A stretch of DNA of 64,000 nt, from contig NC_089445.1 of the NCBI RefSeq assembly GCF_026210795.1, positions 2,666,001 to 2,730,000 of the forward strand. Reading direction: 5' to 3'. This DNA is from Rhizophagus irregularis (taxonomy: Eukaryota > Glomeromycota > Glomeromycetes > Glomerales > Glomeraceae). Of the stretch, positions 47,412-59,541 are shown piece after piece. Made by a program: the position numbers and the translations under genes. Below the pieces are notes generated by a model. It did no database searches. It was not told the DNA's origin and saw only the letters and a program-made list of their open reading frames with translations. How positions within the stretch are numbered: position 1 is the stretch's first letter; the number at the start of each line of letters is the position of its first letter.

Positions 47412-49664
47412 TTATTTTTTATTTATTTTTATTTTATTTTTTTTTCTTTTAATAATAATAATTATTTTTTTTATTTTTTTTATTTTTTTTTATATGAAGG
47501 GAAACAAGTTTTTTATTTCAATTAGTTATCATAATTAGTAATTATTTTGTAGACAAGCTTTTTTTTTCGATTTGTTTATTATAAATAACGTAATTTTTTT
47601 TTTTTGGTTCAATAAAAATGAGTTACACAATTTCTTTTTTTTCTTTATTAAAAAAAAAAATCTCTTATGCATAAGCACAAGCCAATACCTCAAATTTTTC
47701 AAATGAAAGAAAAAAAAATTTATTTTTCTTTCTTCTATTCTTTAAACTATTCCAAGAATCCACAGAAAGATTTCAATAACTTAATATAGTATAGCGCATA
47801 AATAAAAAATTTATCATCTTTACATCCAAAAAAAATAAAATAAAATAAAATAAAATAAAATAATTTTAAATTTCGTAATCTTTAAAAAATCACGCATTTT
47901 AATCATTTGATGTGAATTTTTTTTTTCATACGTAGTTTTTTGTAGTTTTTTTTGTTTTAGGAAAAAAAATTACGGAGTCAAATAAAATTACGGAGTTCAA
48001 AAAAAAAATTTTTTTTTTTTTATGGTAAAATAAAAGTTTCCGGAATTTCCTTTTTTGATAACATAAAATTCAAAGGGTTGATTAAAACATTAAACCAAAA
48101 GGCGATTCCCGGACTTAATGATAACTGAAAGACATGTTTGAAATAAAAATTTAGGGTTTAGTCAAATGAAAAAAAATCGCGGGCTTGTGATAATGAATGA
48201 CCAGTTCCCAGATCTTACCAAATAAAAGTTAACTAATTATAGAAAATTCTTGTGTTTCATCGATTTTAAAACGTTTAAATTGTTGGTGACCTTTTTTTTT
48301 TACGATTTTTTGTATAGAAAAAAAAATAATAAATAATAGAATAAGATATAGAAATAAATTACTTAAATATTCAAGTTTAATATTAAAAAGGTGACCATCC
48401 ATATATTACCTCATTCATATGTAAATTAAAATACAATAAAAAAAAATTATTTATTTATATTAAAAAAAAAAAAATTTAACATAAAATTAAATTTTATTTT
48501 TAAAAAAGGTCATTTTAATCAAAGAGGTTTAGGTTACATTGTAATACTTAAAAAGGTAAGAAATGATTTATATTAAAAAAAAACTTGGGTTTTCTTGGCG
48601 AATTATTAAAATTTTTTATCTTATTTTAATTTACTAATTTGTCTTGTAATGATTGATATACACAAAAAAGAAAATAATATATATGTGATATACATTACTA
48701 TTATATATTTGTAAAATATTTGAACTCGTTTTATTTGAATTAAAATGAATTATATAAATTTATATGTTATAGTAAGTTTTATGTTTGATGTTTCAATCAT
48801 ATTGTTAGGAAAACTCGGAAACATTTCCGTCCTCTTTTAAAGATAAAAAACTTTTTTTCTTATTTTGGAAGTTGTTATCTTTATTTTTCGTGATTGTATG
48901 TTTTGATATAAATAATTTTACTTACTAAAAATATTTGATTGTTTTTATATATTTAGAAAATTAAATCGCGATTTTTTTATCGTCAAAAGCACGGGATTAA
49001 AATATTTATCATAAATAAAATCAAAAGAAGTAATTTGAATAAATGCGCCCTATTTTTTTTTCTCACACCATTTTTTTTTTTAAAAAAAAAAAAGTAATTG
49101 TTTTACAAAAATAATATAAACATTTTTTAAAAAAATAAAAACAAAAAGAAAAACAAATAAAAGAGAAAAAAAGGAAAGGTATTTATTTAAACAAGGAGTT
49201 ATATTTTTTTTTTTCGTTCAAATGGAATCACGTGATTTTCGCGAAACCACCAATGACCAATCAAAAAAAGGAAACCAAATGATTTTTTTTCTTTCGTTCA
49301 TTTTTTTCTTTCGTACTTTTATATTATTTATATTATGTATGTCATTTACATCATTTACATCATTTACATCTTTTATATCATTTATATCATTTATATCACA
49401 ACGCGTTTTAATCGTTTTATATATTGTAAGTCGATAAATTATAAAACTTTATTAATAAATATGTTGTTACGATAAATTGACAATTATGTAATTCTGCCAT
49501 ACCATACACACAAGGTTTCAAGATTCTTATCTTAGACTCAAAGAATTTGAATAATAGAATCGATTTTCACATTTAATTTACCGTTAAGTATTCATTAATT
49601 AATAATTGTTTTGCATTTAAGTATTTATTCATAACAGTTAATTAATTGTTCTCTTTTCAGTAAT
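46546..49664. other. AT-rich intergenic, microsatellites only
   Basis: Plain AT-rich DNA with a TTTTA-type repeat (47335-47360), an ATT microsatellite (about 47376-47412), AAAAT runs (47830-47865) and a CATTTACAT/CATTTATAT repeat (49335-49400). The last one lies inside a 71-codon frame at 49222-49437 that I do not accept as a gene. Confidence 0.5.
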
Positions 49665-49763
49665 TTAATTGTTCAACATATTTTCAAGTATTCGACAAAT
49701 GTAAGCAGTTATAGCTGCAGCTATTCCAAGATATATTATAAAAATAATTTGTTTGTTAGACAT
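49665..49763 (-). CDS. Candidate 32-residue single-pass membrane peptide
   Basis: The minus-strand frame starts MSNKQIIF, has a hydrophobic helix with small residues (IIYLGIAAAITAYIC) and ends RILENMLNN. A short polar start, one membrane helix and a polar tail are the shape of micro-subunits of ER or mitochondrial membrane complexes (for example Ost4- or Tom-type small subunits), but I cannot match it to one. GCAGCTGC-type codons give Ala-Ala-Ala in otherwise AT-rich DNA, which argues mildly for selection. No intron or promoter was identified. Could be chance. Confidence 0.35.
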   Translation of the reverse strand: MSNKQIIFIIYLGIAAAITAYICRILENMLNN

Positions 49764-50125
49764 TCGAAAATTTCGAAAATTCGAAATGAATAAATAAATA
49801 AATAAAATTTATTTTATTTTTTTAAAAAAAAGTAAAAAATAATCTTTTTCTTTTTTTCTTTCTTTCTTTTCTTTCTTTCTTTCTATTTATTATTTATTTA
49901 TTATTTATTTATTTTATTATCGTTCATCGAGTTGGTTGGTTGTTCTATCAAATTTTTCTTTGTTATTTTCCTTGTTATCGTTCTGGTAAATATTTATGAA
50001 AGTTATAAAATAAATCATTTAAATTTATACCTGTTATACATATTTATTCTCATTTATGCTTGGAAGACTTCTTCATGACAAGACTTAATTTGTTTTTGCT
50101 TTATTCAACTATGCAAAAAACTGGA

Positions 50126-50198
50126 GTTAGTCGACACAAGTTTTAGTCGACACAATTTTAGTCGGCGCAAATTTTAGTCGACTCAAGTTTTAGCCGAA
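50126..50198. repeat. Four to five copies of a 17-bp TTTTAGTCGACACAAG repeat
   Basis: GTTAGTCGACACAAG, TTTTAGTCGACACAA, TTTTAGTCGGCGCAAA, TTTTAGTCGACTCAAG, TTTTAGCCGAAAG follow directly. The unit contains a SalI-type palindrome (GTCGAC), unusual in this AT-rich setting. Confidence 0.7.
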
Positions 50199-50399
50199 AG
50201 ATACTTAAGAATACAAACTTGTGACAAAATCAGGTGGGGTTAATTTTTTTTTAAAAAAAAAATATACGATCATATCACTCATCTTGACTCGATATATATT
50301 CAAATAAAAATTGTTTTATATACGAAGTTCGTACAACGATTATATGCCTTGAAGCGACATTTACATTTTGCATCAAGTTTATATTTTTTTTTATTTTAT

Positions 50400-50565
50400 T
50401 TTTTTCTTTCTTAAAGAAAAATTTTTTCTCTTCCTTAAAAAAAATCTTTTTTTTTTCTTAAAAAAAAAATCTTTTCTCTTTCTTAAAAAAAAAATTTTCT
50501 CTCTTTCTTAAAAAAAAATCTTTTCTCTTTCTTAAAAAAAAAAAATTTTTTCTCTTTAACGTAAA
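50400..50565. repeat. Tandem poly-A/pyrimidine repeat, about 30 bp
   Basis: Repeats of TTTCTTAAAAAAAAAATCTTTTCTC with varying A-run length, about five copies. Confidence 0.65.
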
Positions 50566-50879
50566 TAGCAACTATAATAAAAATTATTTTTTTTTAATTC
50601 AATTAGGAATTATTAATGGACCTTAAAGACTGATATTGGGATCTTTATTGTGACTAATTCGGTAAAATAAATGAATTCATAATGATTGAATTATAATAAA
50701 TTTATTGAATCGGAGAAATATCCGATATTTTGTTCCATTTAATGACTATTTAACATTGTTTTAGCTGAAGTAGTTATTTCTTTACAGAAAAAAAAAACTA
50801 GCATTAATGATGTTGTCATTCAACTTTAAGGAAGATAAAAAAAAGTCACGTGTTTCATTCTGGAAAAAAATCACTTTGA

Positions 50880-51181
50880 ACCGAGGTTGACCAATCATTT
50901 AATTTTAACCAGGAGAAGAGAGTGGTAGAAATTTCTATTTTCGAAGAAACCGAGAATGAGAATACAACAGAAACTGAGGAGATAATTGATGAAAGAGAAA
51001 TGGATATATATTTATGGAAAGACAGAGACGGGACATGAAATAAAAAGAAAAAATTTATTTAGAAAGAAATCATAAGAAAGGTTACCCGAGGGAATTCATG
51101 AAGGGATGTCGTAAAATTATAAGAAATTCAAAGAAATTGAAAGTAGAAAATTGGAATTCATATCGACAATTCGAAAATTGA
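50880..51181 (+). pseudogene. Decayed coding fragments, family not recognised
   Basis: Two protein-like stretches in different frames lie close together. The first (to a TGA at 51036-51038) reads QEKRVVEISIFEETENENTT and then EIIDEREMDIYLWKDRDGT. The second (to a TGA at 51179-51181) reads RNHKKGYPREFMKGCRKI then IRNSKKLKVENWNSYRQF. The charged, varied composition differs from surrounding noise. No start codon, splice sites or domain ties them together. They may be a broken gene or an old transposon piece. Confidence 0.35.
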
Positions 51182-51289
51182 TAAATAGTTTAAGAATATT
51201 ATGATTAACTGAATTTGGAAGGGGGGAGTTATTAAGTTTATATTTACCAAACAAAAAAGTCAATCAGTCGATGTATACAGTAAACTATC

Positions 51290-51760
51290 TAAAGAAGCAA
51301 GAGTGTCATTATCGCTATCAGGTAAAAAGGAATTTGATTGTCGGGCTTGTTCCCGCTTGTTTAATCGAGAAATGATTAATTTTATATAAGCCTTCTTTTT
51401 AAGATGTAAGTGTGTCAATGTAATTATTATCGCTATCAGGTAAAAAAGGAATTTGATTGCCTTTGATTATTGCTTCCAGTTAGGCTTGGTTAATCGATAA
51501 ATGATTAATTTTATATAAGCTTTCTTTTTGTCTGAATGAATTAAGTGTGTCAATGTAATTATTATCGCTATCAGGTAAAAAAGGAATTTAATTGCCTTTG
51601 ATTATTGCTTCCTGTTGGGCTTGGTTAATCGATAAATGATTAATTTTATATAAGATTTCATTTTGTCTTAATGAATTAAGTGTGTCAATGTAATTATTAT
51701 CGCTATCAGGTAAAAAGGAATTTGATTGCCTTTGATTATTGCTTCCTGCTGGACATAAAA
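51290..51760 (+). repeat. About 130-bp tandem repeat, four copies
   Basis: Copies begin near 51300 (partial), 51408, 51542 and 51670 and share GTGTCAATGTAATTATTATC, GCTATCAGGTAAAAAAGG, TTGCCTTTGATTATTGCTTCC and GATAAATGATTAATTTTATA. The last copy leaves the pattern after GCTTCCTGCTGGAC and leads into the Pro/Gly/Ala-rich exon. Each unit holds CAG/GTAAAA, which looks like an exon end with donor, so the repeat may be a multiplied exon-intron piece. Confidence 0.8.
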
Positions 51761-51792
51761 CTAACGAAATCCTTGGCCTTTTTTCTTACAAG

Positions 51793-51980
51793 GTACCTTA
51801 CCACCTGGAACTTTACCTGGTCCAGCAGGTGGAGTAGCACCACCACCCGGTGGAGCAGCATCTGGAGGACCACCTGGAGCACCACCCGGTGGAGCAGCAT
51901 CTGGAGGATCACCTGGAGCACCACCTGGTGGAGCAGCATCTGGAGCAGCATCTGGAGCAGCACCTGGAGCACCACCTTGA
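51793..51980 (+). CDS. Terminal exon encoding a Pro/Gly/Ala-rich tail
   Basis: After an acceptor-like TTTTTTCTTACAAG the plus frame (first two bases finishing a codon) encodes 61 residues made almost only of Pro, Gly, Ala and Ser, such as TLPPGTLPGPAGGVAPPPGG and repeated APPGGAASGG units, then TGA. The third-base pattern and sudden high GC in an AT-rich region indicate real coding, but no ATG lies upstream in frame. The upstream exon is not identified; the four-copy repeat just before may have disrupted or produced it. The tail is low-complexity and flexible, somewhat collagen-like without a strict G-x-y register. Function unknown. The opposite strand gives a Leu/Val-only shadow. Confidence 0.4.
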
Positions 51981-52710
51981 GATTACCATGCATATTTATA
52001 AAGATCTAGGAGGTTCGGTATAAGCCGAACGACGCATCCATTATCAGATGAAACTATTACACCCCAAAATAACAACTACTTAACAAGTACTTAAAGGTTC
52101 TATATACGCTTCCGCACCCCTCTCCATTCCATGACTCTATTTCATAATCCAAATATGAATATAGGCCTTTCTTCGTCATATTACAATAATATATGAAGTG
52201 TAGGATACATATTCCATCCGTAATTCTTGGTTAAAAATTAACGCAGCTGATAAAAATTCAAGTTAGCTTTTTATAAATCTCAATTTTTTTCACTTTAAAA
52301 ATTAAGAATTTTGAAATAACACTAGAAAAAATAACGATTTTTTTTGAAAATAAGATTTTTTATTTTTAATTTTTTTTCTTCCTTCAAGAATTTTCATCAT
52401 CTAGAATTTTCACCCAATGAATGAGAATATAATGATACTTGAAGGGATAATACTTCAACTACCATCCCCTTTATATTTAAAAAAAAAAGAAAAATTATTG
52501 TGATAAAAAAAGGTAAGAATATTTTTTATATATGTAATTATAATGCCAAATGTAGCTTATAAATGTTAATGATAATTTAGTTAATATACATTTTATACAA
52601 ATCAAAAAAAAATAAAATAAATAAATAAAATATTAATAAATAAAAAAATAATTTAATCTAAACATTCTAACATTTTTATCTATTCTTTCTCGTTTTACGA
52701 AACTCTTCCA
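51981..52710. other. Intergenic, 3' side of the C2-kinase gene
   Basis: AT-rich spacer holding the converging 3' ends of the Pro/Gly/Ala exon and the C2-kinase gene. Nothing else recognised. Confidence 0.5.
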
Positions 52711-55700
52711 TTACCTTTCATCATTATCACTACTACTACCGTTACTACCGTTACTACCATTTAAACTTTCACTTTTAACACTATCACGAGAATTCCTGGA
52801 TAGATTATCGCTTTTAATGCTATCATGTGAATTCCTAGAATTTATACTATGATTCCTTTCAATATTAGATTTAAAATATCTGTCATCCAAAACTTCTTCA
52901 ATGGTAGGTCTCCCATTTGGCTTCTTATTAACACATTTTAATATCAAATCAGCGGCCCTATCATCTTCAATGTCTTTCCTAATTTTATATTCAAATCCTT
53001 TCTCCAATGAAAAACTTTCTTCCAGATCTTCCAATGTATTATATAAAGCTTTATTATTATTATAAAGAAAATATAATATACAACCCAAACTAAAAATATC
53101 TTGGTTTAAATGAGCGGGAACCTCTATTACATTATTTGAATCCTTTTCATCATCATCACAACATAATAATAATTCGGGACATGTATATCCCAAGGTAAAT
53201 TGTGTAAATTGTGTAAATTGTGATTGTGGATAAGCTTGATGAGAATAATGTGTACCAGAAGAATATTGTTGATGGTGATCATATGATTGCATCGATTGCG
53301 TATCATCAGATGGTACGGGTGGAAATACTTGAATTATATCTCCAAATTGCCGTGATGTTTCAAAATCACATATTTTGATTTTGTGATTATCTTTTCCTTC
53401 TTTACAAATAATATTCGTAGGGTTCAAGTCGAGATGCTAATAATGGTTAAACAAAATAATTAAATTATAATAAATATAATGATTAATAACATACACGCAT
53501 ATGATATATATTCTATTACTTACCACAACATCATTGCTATGAATCCAATTTACGGCAGTACAAATATTTTTAAAAACTTGCTTGATTTTTCCCACATTAA
53601 ATTTACGAGCTTCCAATTGTAAAGCTCTACCGTAATATTCAGTGATAGAATAAAATTCTCCTGTACTCGGATCTGATTCCATATCAACCCATTTAACTAT
53701 ATGTCGAGAACTAAGATCCTTCAAATAAGCAGTTTCAGACTCATATGATAATTGTGAGCTGAACTCCTTGATTATGACATCTTGCTTGGTAAATATATGA
53801 TGACCTTTGTATAGCTTATTTTGTGGATATAGAGGAACTTCTTCTCTTCTTCCACGCATATTACTCAGACGCAATGGATTAACTATTACAAAACGTTGAC
53901 AAATAATTCTGGGTGAAGATACACTATTGGACTGTTTTGGATATGGAGGTGGAGGTGGTGAGATTCGATGATGTTTACTTGATGAATTCATATCAGGATT
54001 AGGATTCTTATATTGAGGGGGAATATTTGATTCATTGAAATTATTGAAATTTGGGTTAGAAATATCACGTGCATCATTTTCATAATGATGTACATTGATC
54101 ATACGTTCAGATGAGGGTGGAGAATTATTAACACGAATATGTTCTGAATCAGTTTCTTCTTCAACAGTGGCTTGTCGTCTAGGATGCTTAGGAGGTACAG
54201 GAATTGAATTCGCCATATTATTATTATTAATAATATTTCTTAATTGTGAACTATCTGCAGGTCTGGGTTTAACAATTTGTCTAGTATTAGCGATATTCTG
54301 AATTTGTTGGGGTATATTAGTAGAATCACCAATGCCATTAGGTATCGGGGGTAATTGAGGTGATATATGAGGCGATCTAGGAATATAATGAACTTTTTGT
54401 GCGACGGCAATCGTATAATTTTGTTCAGGGTTTATGCTTTGTTCAGGAATAACACTTGAACGTCCCATCGTTCCAATCGTATTTATTGATCCTGGAGTAT
54501 AACTTATCGTATGTGCACGCGCAAGAGTGGTAGTGGTAGTAATATTATTATTGAAATTATTATTGACAGGTGCACTGCGTATTTCTTCATTGATGATTTG
54601 ATTAGTGTCGACAAAAGGTGATTCCTGTCTTCCTTCATCTGGATAGAATAAAGTTTTTGAAGTAACAATTTTGTGACAGGATATTGTAAATTCAATCCTT
54701 GCAGAATCATATTCATTATCGTGTAAAGAAAACTCTCCAGCTTTAAAGGGACCATTCATCAAATTTTTCCAAATATGTTCGTGAATCCCATTCGGACCTA
54801 AACAAATTCTTGTTGAAGCACGTTCATGTTCGGTATATCGACATTGAATTATTAAATCCAAATTAGGATTTGTAAATACTGTAAGAGCTATCGGATATCT
54901 CCATTCCTTCATTGTCGTATTCCAATAACCTTCAGTAGAATGAGACTCATCTCTTAATTTTACTTCTAATGTACCCCTTCTTCCAGCTAGATTTTTAAAT
55001 TTAACATTATTAATTAACAACAACCCAACTTTCTTTTTGTGATCGTTATTTGTACGATCGCTAACCATTTCCATCATACTCCTTGGAGGATCCTTTGATA
55101 ACAATTGAACATGGAAAAATACTTCTCCAATCTTTTCTTCACCTTGTTTTAATAAATCTAAAGAAACCCTGTTTTCTTCTATTTTAAATTTTTGAACATT
55201 TTTAAAATTTTCAGTTGCTTCACCTAATCTTCCATCAGGACCGCTAATAGCAGTATTGTAAACACTAACAGAAAATTCTGGCGATACATCCGATAATAAT
55301 TCAAAATAAATTTGTTCATTCCAATTTGCTCTCTTCTTAGTTTTATCGTTATTCAATACGCTAAAAAAAAAAAGAATGAAAATGTAAATAGTCAGATAAA
55401 ATATTAATACGGAAATTAACAACGAAAGAACTAGGACTTTTTTTTACATACATTTCAGACTTTGTTGTAAATTTTTGTTTTTTATTATAAGAAAATACCA
55501 GTTGAACTTTGGTTTTACCAAATAACTTCTTACCAATCTGTTCAGGGTTTAAATAACTTTTTAAGAAAAAAGAAATTTCATAAAAAAGTTTAGTGAGAAT
55601 TTCTTTTCTTTTTCAACATTACGTATTTAGTTTAGTTTGAAAAAAATTATTACCATCGAATTTTTGAAAATACTACACCACCAAGAACCGAAGAAGGATT

Positions 55701-55781
55701 AACGATCGATGACGACATCGTATTTGTTCTTGTAGAATTTTCCCTAAGTATACCTTGGTGGTTCGTTCGTTCAGTATTCAT
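52711..55781 (-). CDS. C2-domain protein with C-terminal divergent protein kinase domain
   Basis: Four exons (55654-55781, 55452-55556, 53524-55360, 52711-53436) join in frame to 931 residues. The acceptor at 55556 is chosen because the nearer AG at 55538 would create a stop. Residues about 48-125 form a C2 domain (GKTKVQLVF, NDKTKKRANWNEQIYFEL, GRLGEATENF), which usually binds phospholipid, often with calcium. A second beta-rich region follows (VGLLLINNVKFKN...), then a long Asn/Pro/Ser-rich linker. The kinase domain begins near 595: Lys609 in VIIKEF, HLDLNPTN with Asp693 and Asn698, then CDFE at 713-716 where DFG is expected, and CPE instead of APE. No glycine-rich loop is visible. The tail has NSRNSHDS/NSRDSVKS repeats and a Gly/Asn/Ser end. 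The changed DFG and missing Gly loop suggest a weak kinase or pseudokinase, perhaps a membrane-recruited scaffold. Confidence 0.8.
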
Positions 55782-57283
55782 TTTTTTTTATTTTTGACTT
55801 TGTTCAAGAATATTTAATATTTATATTTAGAAACCGGTTTTATTATTACACATGTATATATATATGTATATATATATATATACATATAAAGTAAATGTAA
55901 TGTATCGTGTAAAATCGATATAAAAATTTTTTTTTGCAGAAATAAAAAAAAAATAATTTTTTTTCGTGACCGTTATTATTTAATTTTTTTGGTGGTGAGT
56001 GTTACCAAGTTTAAATATGTATAAAAAAGAAGCAAATTAAAACCTGAAATGAGAAGATTCTATAAGTGCACATGATCAACTATTATTTGGTAGGTAATAC
56101 GACACATAAAAAAAAATTTTTTTTTTATTAAAAAAAAAACAAAAATGTTGAAAGAAAAAGCATACTACGATAATCGTTAGAATTCCATTACATTTTTACT
56201 TTTATGTAAATTAGATGAAACAAAATAAATATGTGAAACTTGTTACAATGCAGTTTTTAATATTTCATGGGCGGTAAATAGTATGCAATATGCAAACTAT
56301 TACACAATTTTTTTTTTTTGCATTAGCTCAATTCAATAATTACAAAGCCCAAAATTACGGCAACCACTATATTTTATCCGAATTTGGTCGAATCATTTAA
56401 TGTAAAAAAAGACAATATTGGCGTTATTGTAATTGGTGGCTCGGATTTTTTTTTTTTATTATTGAGTGTTTACAAATAATCGGTTAATAATCAAAAAAAA
56501 AGGACTATTTGATTTAGTACTTAATAGAAATTATAATAAAAAATCATTCTTAAACTCAAAATATATTTATTCATGTATATAATAATAACAATATTGCAAC
56601 TCCGAAACTATCATTATTAAGAGGATACTCAATAATTGGTGTCTGGCTGAAAATATTCCTAACGGTTATTATTGTTATTGAGGTTTTGGCTTCAATCTTT
56701 GTATCACAAAAATCCTGTTTAATGTTTGAAATTGAAATTTAAAAAATAAATTTCTTTGAAAAATTTGAGAAACCAATTAAAAGTCAGATGTTTATTATAT
56801 TTGATTTCCTGATGATCATCTCGACTGGGTAAGTCCAATCTCAGCATAGCATTGAATGAATTTATTTAATTCATACGAGATCCCTGCATAATAATCATAT
56901 GATTATGAAACAATGATTTTACATTAAGTAAAACTGTCCTATTATTTTCTTTTTTAAAGAAATTAAGTCTTTTTTCTGTTAGAGATATTTGAAGATTATC
57001 CTATTTACCATATGCAGAGTAAATGAAATTAGGAATTTGATAGTTATAAATATTAAAAAATAATTTCATTCAGATCTACATTACAGTTATATAAAATATA
57101 CTACAGAAGTTAAAGTTTTTGTACAAAGTTCGAAGTTATTTTATTATATCTGCGTTATCTGTGTGTATATCCTTAGCCAATCATACTTATCCGATCATAT
57201 TAATTAGAATTTAACTTAAAAATGTAACGAAGAACTAATTTAAAAAGCTTATATAATGCCAATTGTACCTTATTCAAAATTTC
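55782..57283. other. AT-rich intergenic
   Basis: Holds a TATATGTATATATA tract (55850-55885) and homopolymers. It contains the 5' region of the C2-kinase gene. No gene seen. Confidence 0.5.
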
Positions 57284-57529
57284 CTAGTTTCTTTGCTCAT
57301 AATCCCACAAATTTACAACAATGCTAAACGCTAATGGTATTATTGAAAGACATTGATTGAGAATATTTGGTATAACTATAATAATAGCTAAAAATAAAGT
57401 TAGATTCAAAACTTTAAATCCATCAATAAGATGTAAATTTAAAAAATTTAAACTAGCATAAATGAAGGAAATAATAAAGATGAAACGACAAAATTGTTCT
57501 TTATATAACAAACAAACACTTGACAACAT
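57284..57529 (-). CDS. Hypothetical small membrane protein, 81 residues
   Basis: The minus-strand frame encodes a hydrophobic protein with probably two or three membrane segments: FCRFIFIISFIYASLNFL, LNLTLFLAIIIVIPNIL and LSIIPLAFSIVVNL. It ends with the polar WDYEQRN. Cys, Pro, Trp and His are spread through it and codons vary, which is better than most AT-driven frames here. I do not recognise a family and see no promoter. An AG just before the ATG (ATTATAAGAGGAATG) could be an acceptor, so an upstream exon is possible. It may also be noise. Confidence 0.3.
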   Translation of the reverse strand: MLSSVCLLYKEQFCRFIFIISFIYASLNFLNLHLIDGFKVLNLTLFLAIIIVIPNILNQCLSIIPLAFSIVVNLWDYEQRN

Positions 57530-59541
57530 TCCTCTTATAATTGTATAATTTGGGTTAGATTTAGAAATTTAGAAAAATTAGAAACAGCAGATCACATGAC
57601 ACGAATATTCAATAATATATTATTGCCTAGTTGCACCAAAGTGATCTACAATTTCCCTAATTCCTTATTAAATTAAATTAAAAAAAATTTCATACTCATC
57701 GTATAATTAGAGATTTTAATTAACATACCAAATTTATCGAACATGATGTTTAATTTGGAAACGACATTCATGGAAACAATCCATTCATTAAAATAAACGA
57801 AGCACCACAATTCAAAATTCTTTTTCTACGTACCTCGGACTCTCGGTAGAATAATATAGATTTTCTCTTCATTCAATAAATCAAAAAAAAAAATTTGATT
57901 GTGAGAATGTGAATAATAATTTTTAATTTGCTATCTTACGACTACAAACTTTCCTAAAATCAAACAAAATTAATTGTAAGATCAAATAAATTATAAAATT
58001 TAAGTATTATAAAGGAAATTATTTGAAAGTGGTTTGGATTATATGACATATAATCGTTAGAATATCTTAACTTAAAAAGGTCTTTTTTGCGATTCGGATT
58101 TATATTGAAGTCCGAATTTAGTAAGACGTTATATTTATTTCTTTTCTTTGAAGATTTTCGGATGAATCATTGCAAATTAATTCACCTATCATACCTTTTC
58201 TTAATGTAGTGTGTGTATCCATGGATAATATGTATCCCTGATATAAATTGAAGTCGGATACAAATAATTCATGCCGTGCTATCTACGATAATTAATTAAT
58301 ATTATATTACGAATCAAATGTATTTCAAATAACAAATCATATGTAACGTTCGTACAAAATTTCGATATTTCAAATTTTTCACTTTTTTCTCAAATAAAAA
58401 TTTATTACATCTTCTTTAAAAATTTAAATGAATGAAATTTTACCGTAAAATAAATGGAAATAACATAAACGTCAATATGTCCTTTTTTTATTAAGATATT
58501 CCGATTATCCGTACAAATGTTTAAGTAATATCCGAGAGCCGTCATCCATACGGATACACGAAATAAACATATTTAAAGTTAGTGCAGTTGTTGCTATAGT
58601 GGGTAATAGCTTTAAGAGTATTATATTTTATATATTTTTATTCTATGCAGGCCAAAAGTTTAATTAGTTTCTAGTTTAAATTATTTTTTATTTAATATTA
58701 TAAATAATTATAATGGGCCGTTTTATTATGATTAATATTTATTGGAAAGATTTAAAAGATTATTAAACTGGGTAATCAATCTTATTAGTAAATTCTCGAA
58801 ATTCTTTTTCAATTAAAAATTTTTAAAAGTTATAATCCAAAGTATGTCGATTTTGAAATCGAACAAAAATTTTGTTTACAATTATACTTTTTTACTTTAA
58901 TAAAATTAGCCCATGGAACATTGAGCAGGTTTTCAAAATTATGGTACTTTCTAAATTAATGAACATCATGCGCGGGAACTGGGAAGTGGTCATTATTACT
59001 TATTAATGTATTCAAATAAAGAGAATAGATAAAACTTTAGATTTTATTAAACGAAGACGAATTCCAGTTGGTTTTTGTGGTAATCGATCTTTTTTCTGAT
59101 AATTTAAATCATTTATAATCTATCCTATTATTTGTGATAACCTATAAAAATCATGTGCTAAAACAGCTCATTATTGTTGATCGTTTCCAAAAAGCTGTTC
59201 CTTAGTGAAACTAAGTTAATTTGCAATCAGAAAAAGAAACAGTGAAAATGTCTAGGATTTTAAACTTGTAATTTCTTCCTTCCCTTCGGGCTTCGCTTCC
59301 TTCGGTCGTCGGATAGAAAGAGAGCTAGGATAGAGGGGTATCGTTCGAAAAAATAATCATGTATAATAATAGCATAGTCTTCATGTATCGCGGGCTATGT
59401 CCCGAATATTTGTATTTATTTTTCATGTATAAATAAAAAAAAAATTGAATTTTTCGGGTATATATGATAAGCGAAAAAATATATAGTCATGGAACCGCCA
59501 TTCCAAGGCTATAAACAAATTCATCTGTATCTAATAACATT
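57530..59541. other. Intergenic, little structure
   Basis: AT-rich. A pyrimidine/GC-richer patch at 59272-59340 (CCCTTCGGGCTTCGCTTCC) stands out; CCCTTCGGGG also occurs at 8741-8750, so it may be repeat-derived. No gene recognised. Confidence 0.45.

Larger units (their letters stand above)
49764..50879. other. Intergenic with two small tandem repeats
   Basis: Contains CTTT microsatellite (49850-49885), the TTTTAGTCGACACAAG repeat (50126-50198) and the CTTAAAAAAAA(T)CTTTTCT repeat (50400-50565). No gene seen. Confidence 0.5.

Noticed and set aside
49222-49437. 71-codon frame with SFTSFTSFTSF repeats
   Set aside because: Produced by a CATTTACAT microsatellite.
51736-51993. 85-codon Leu/Val/Gln minus-strand frame
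   Set aside because: Antisense of the Pro/Gly/Ala-rich exon.
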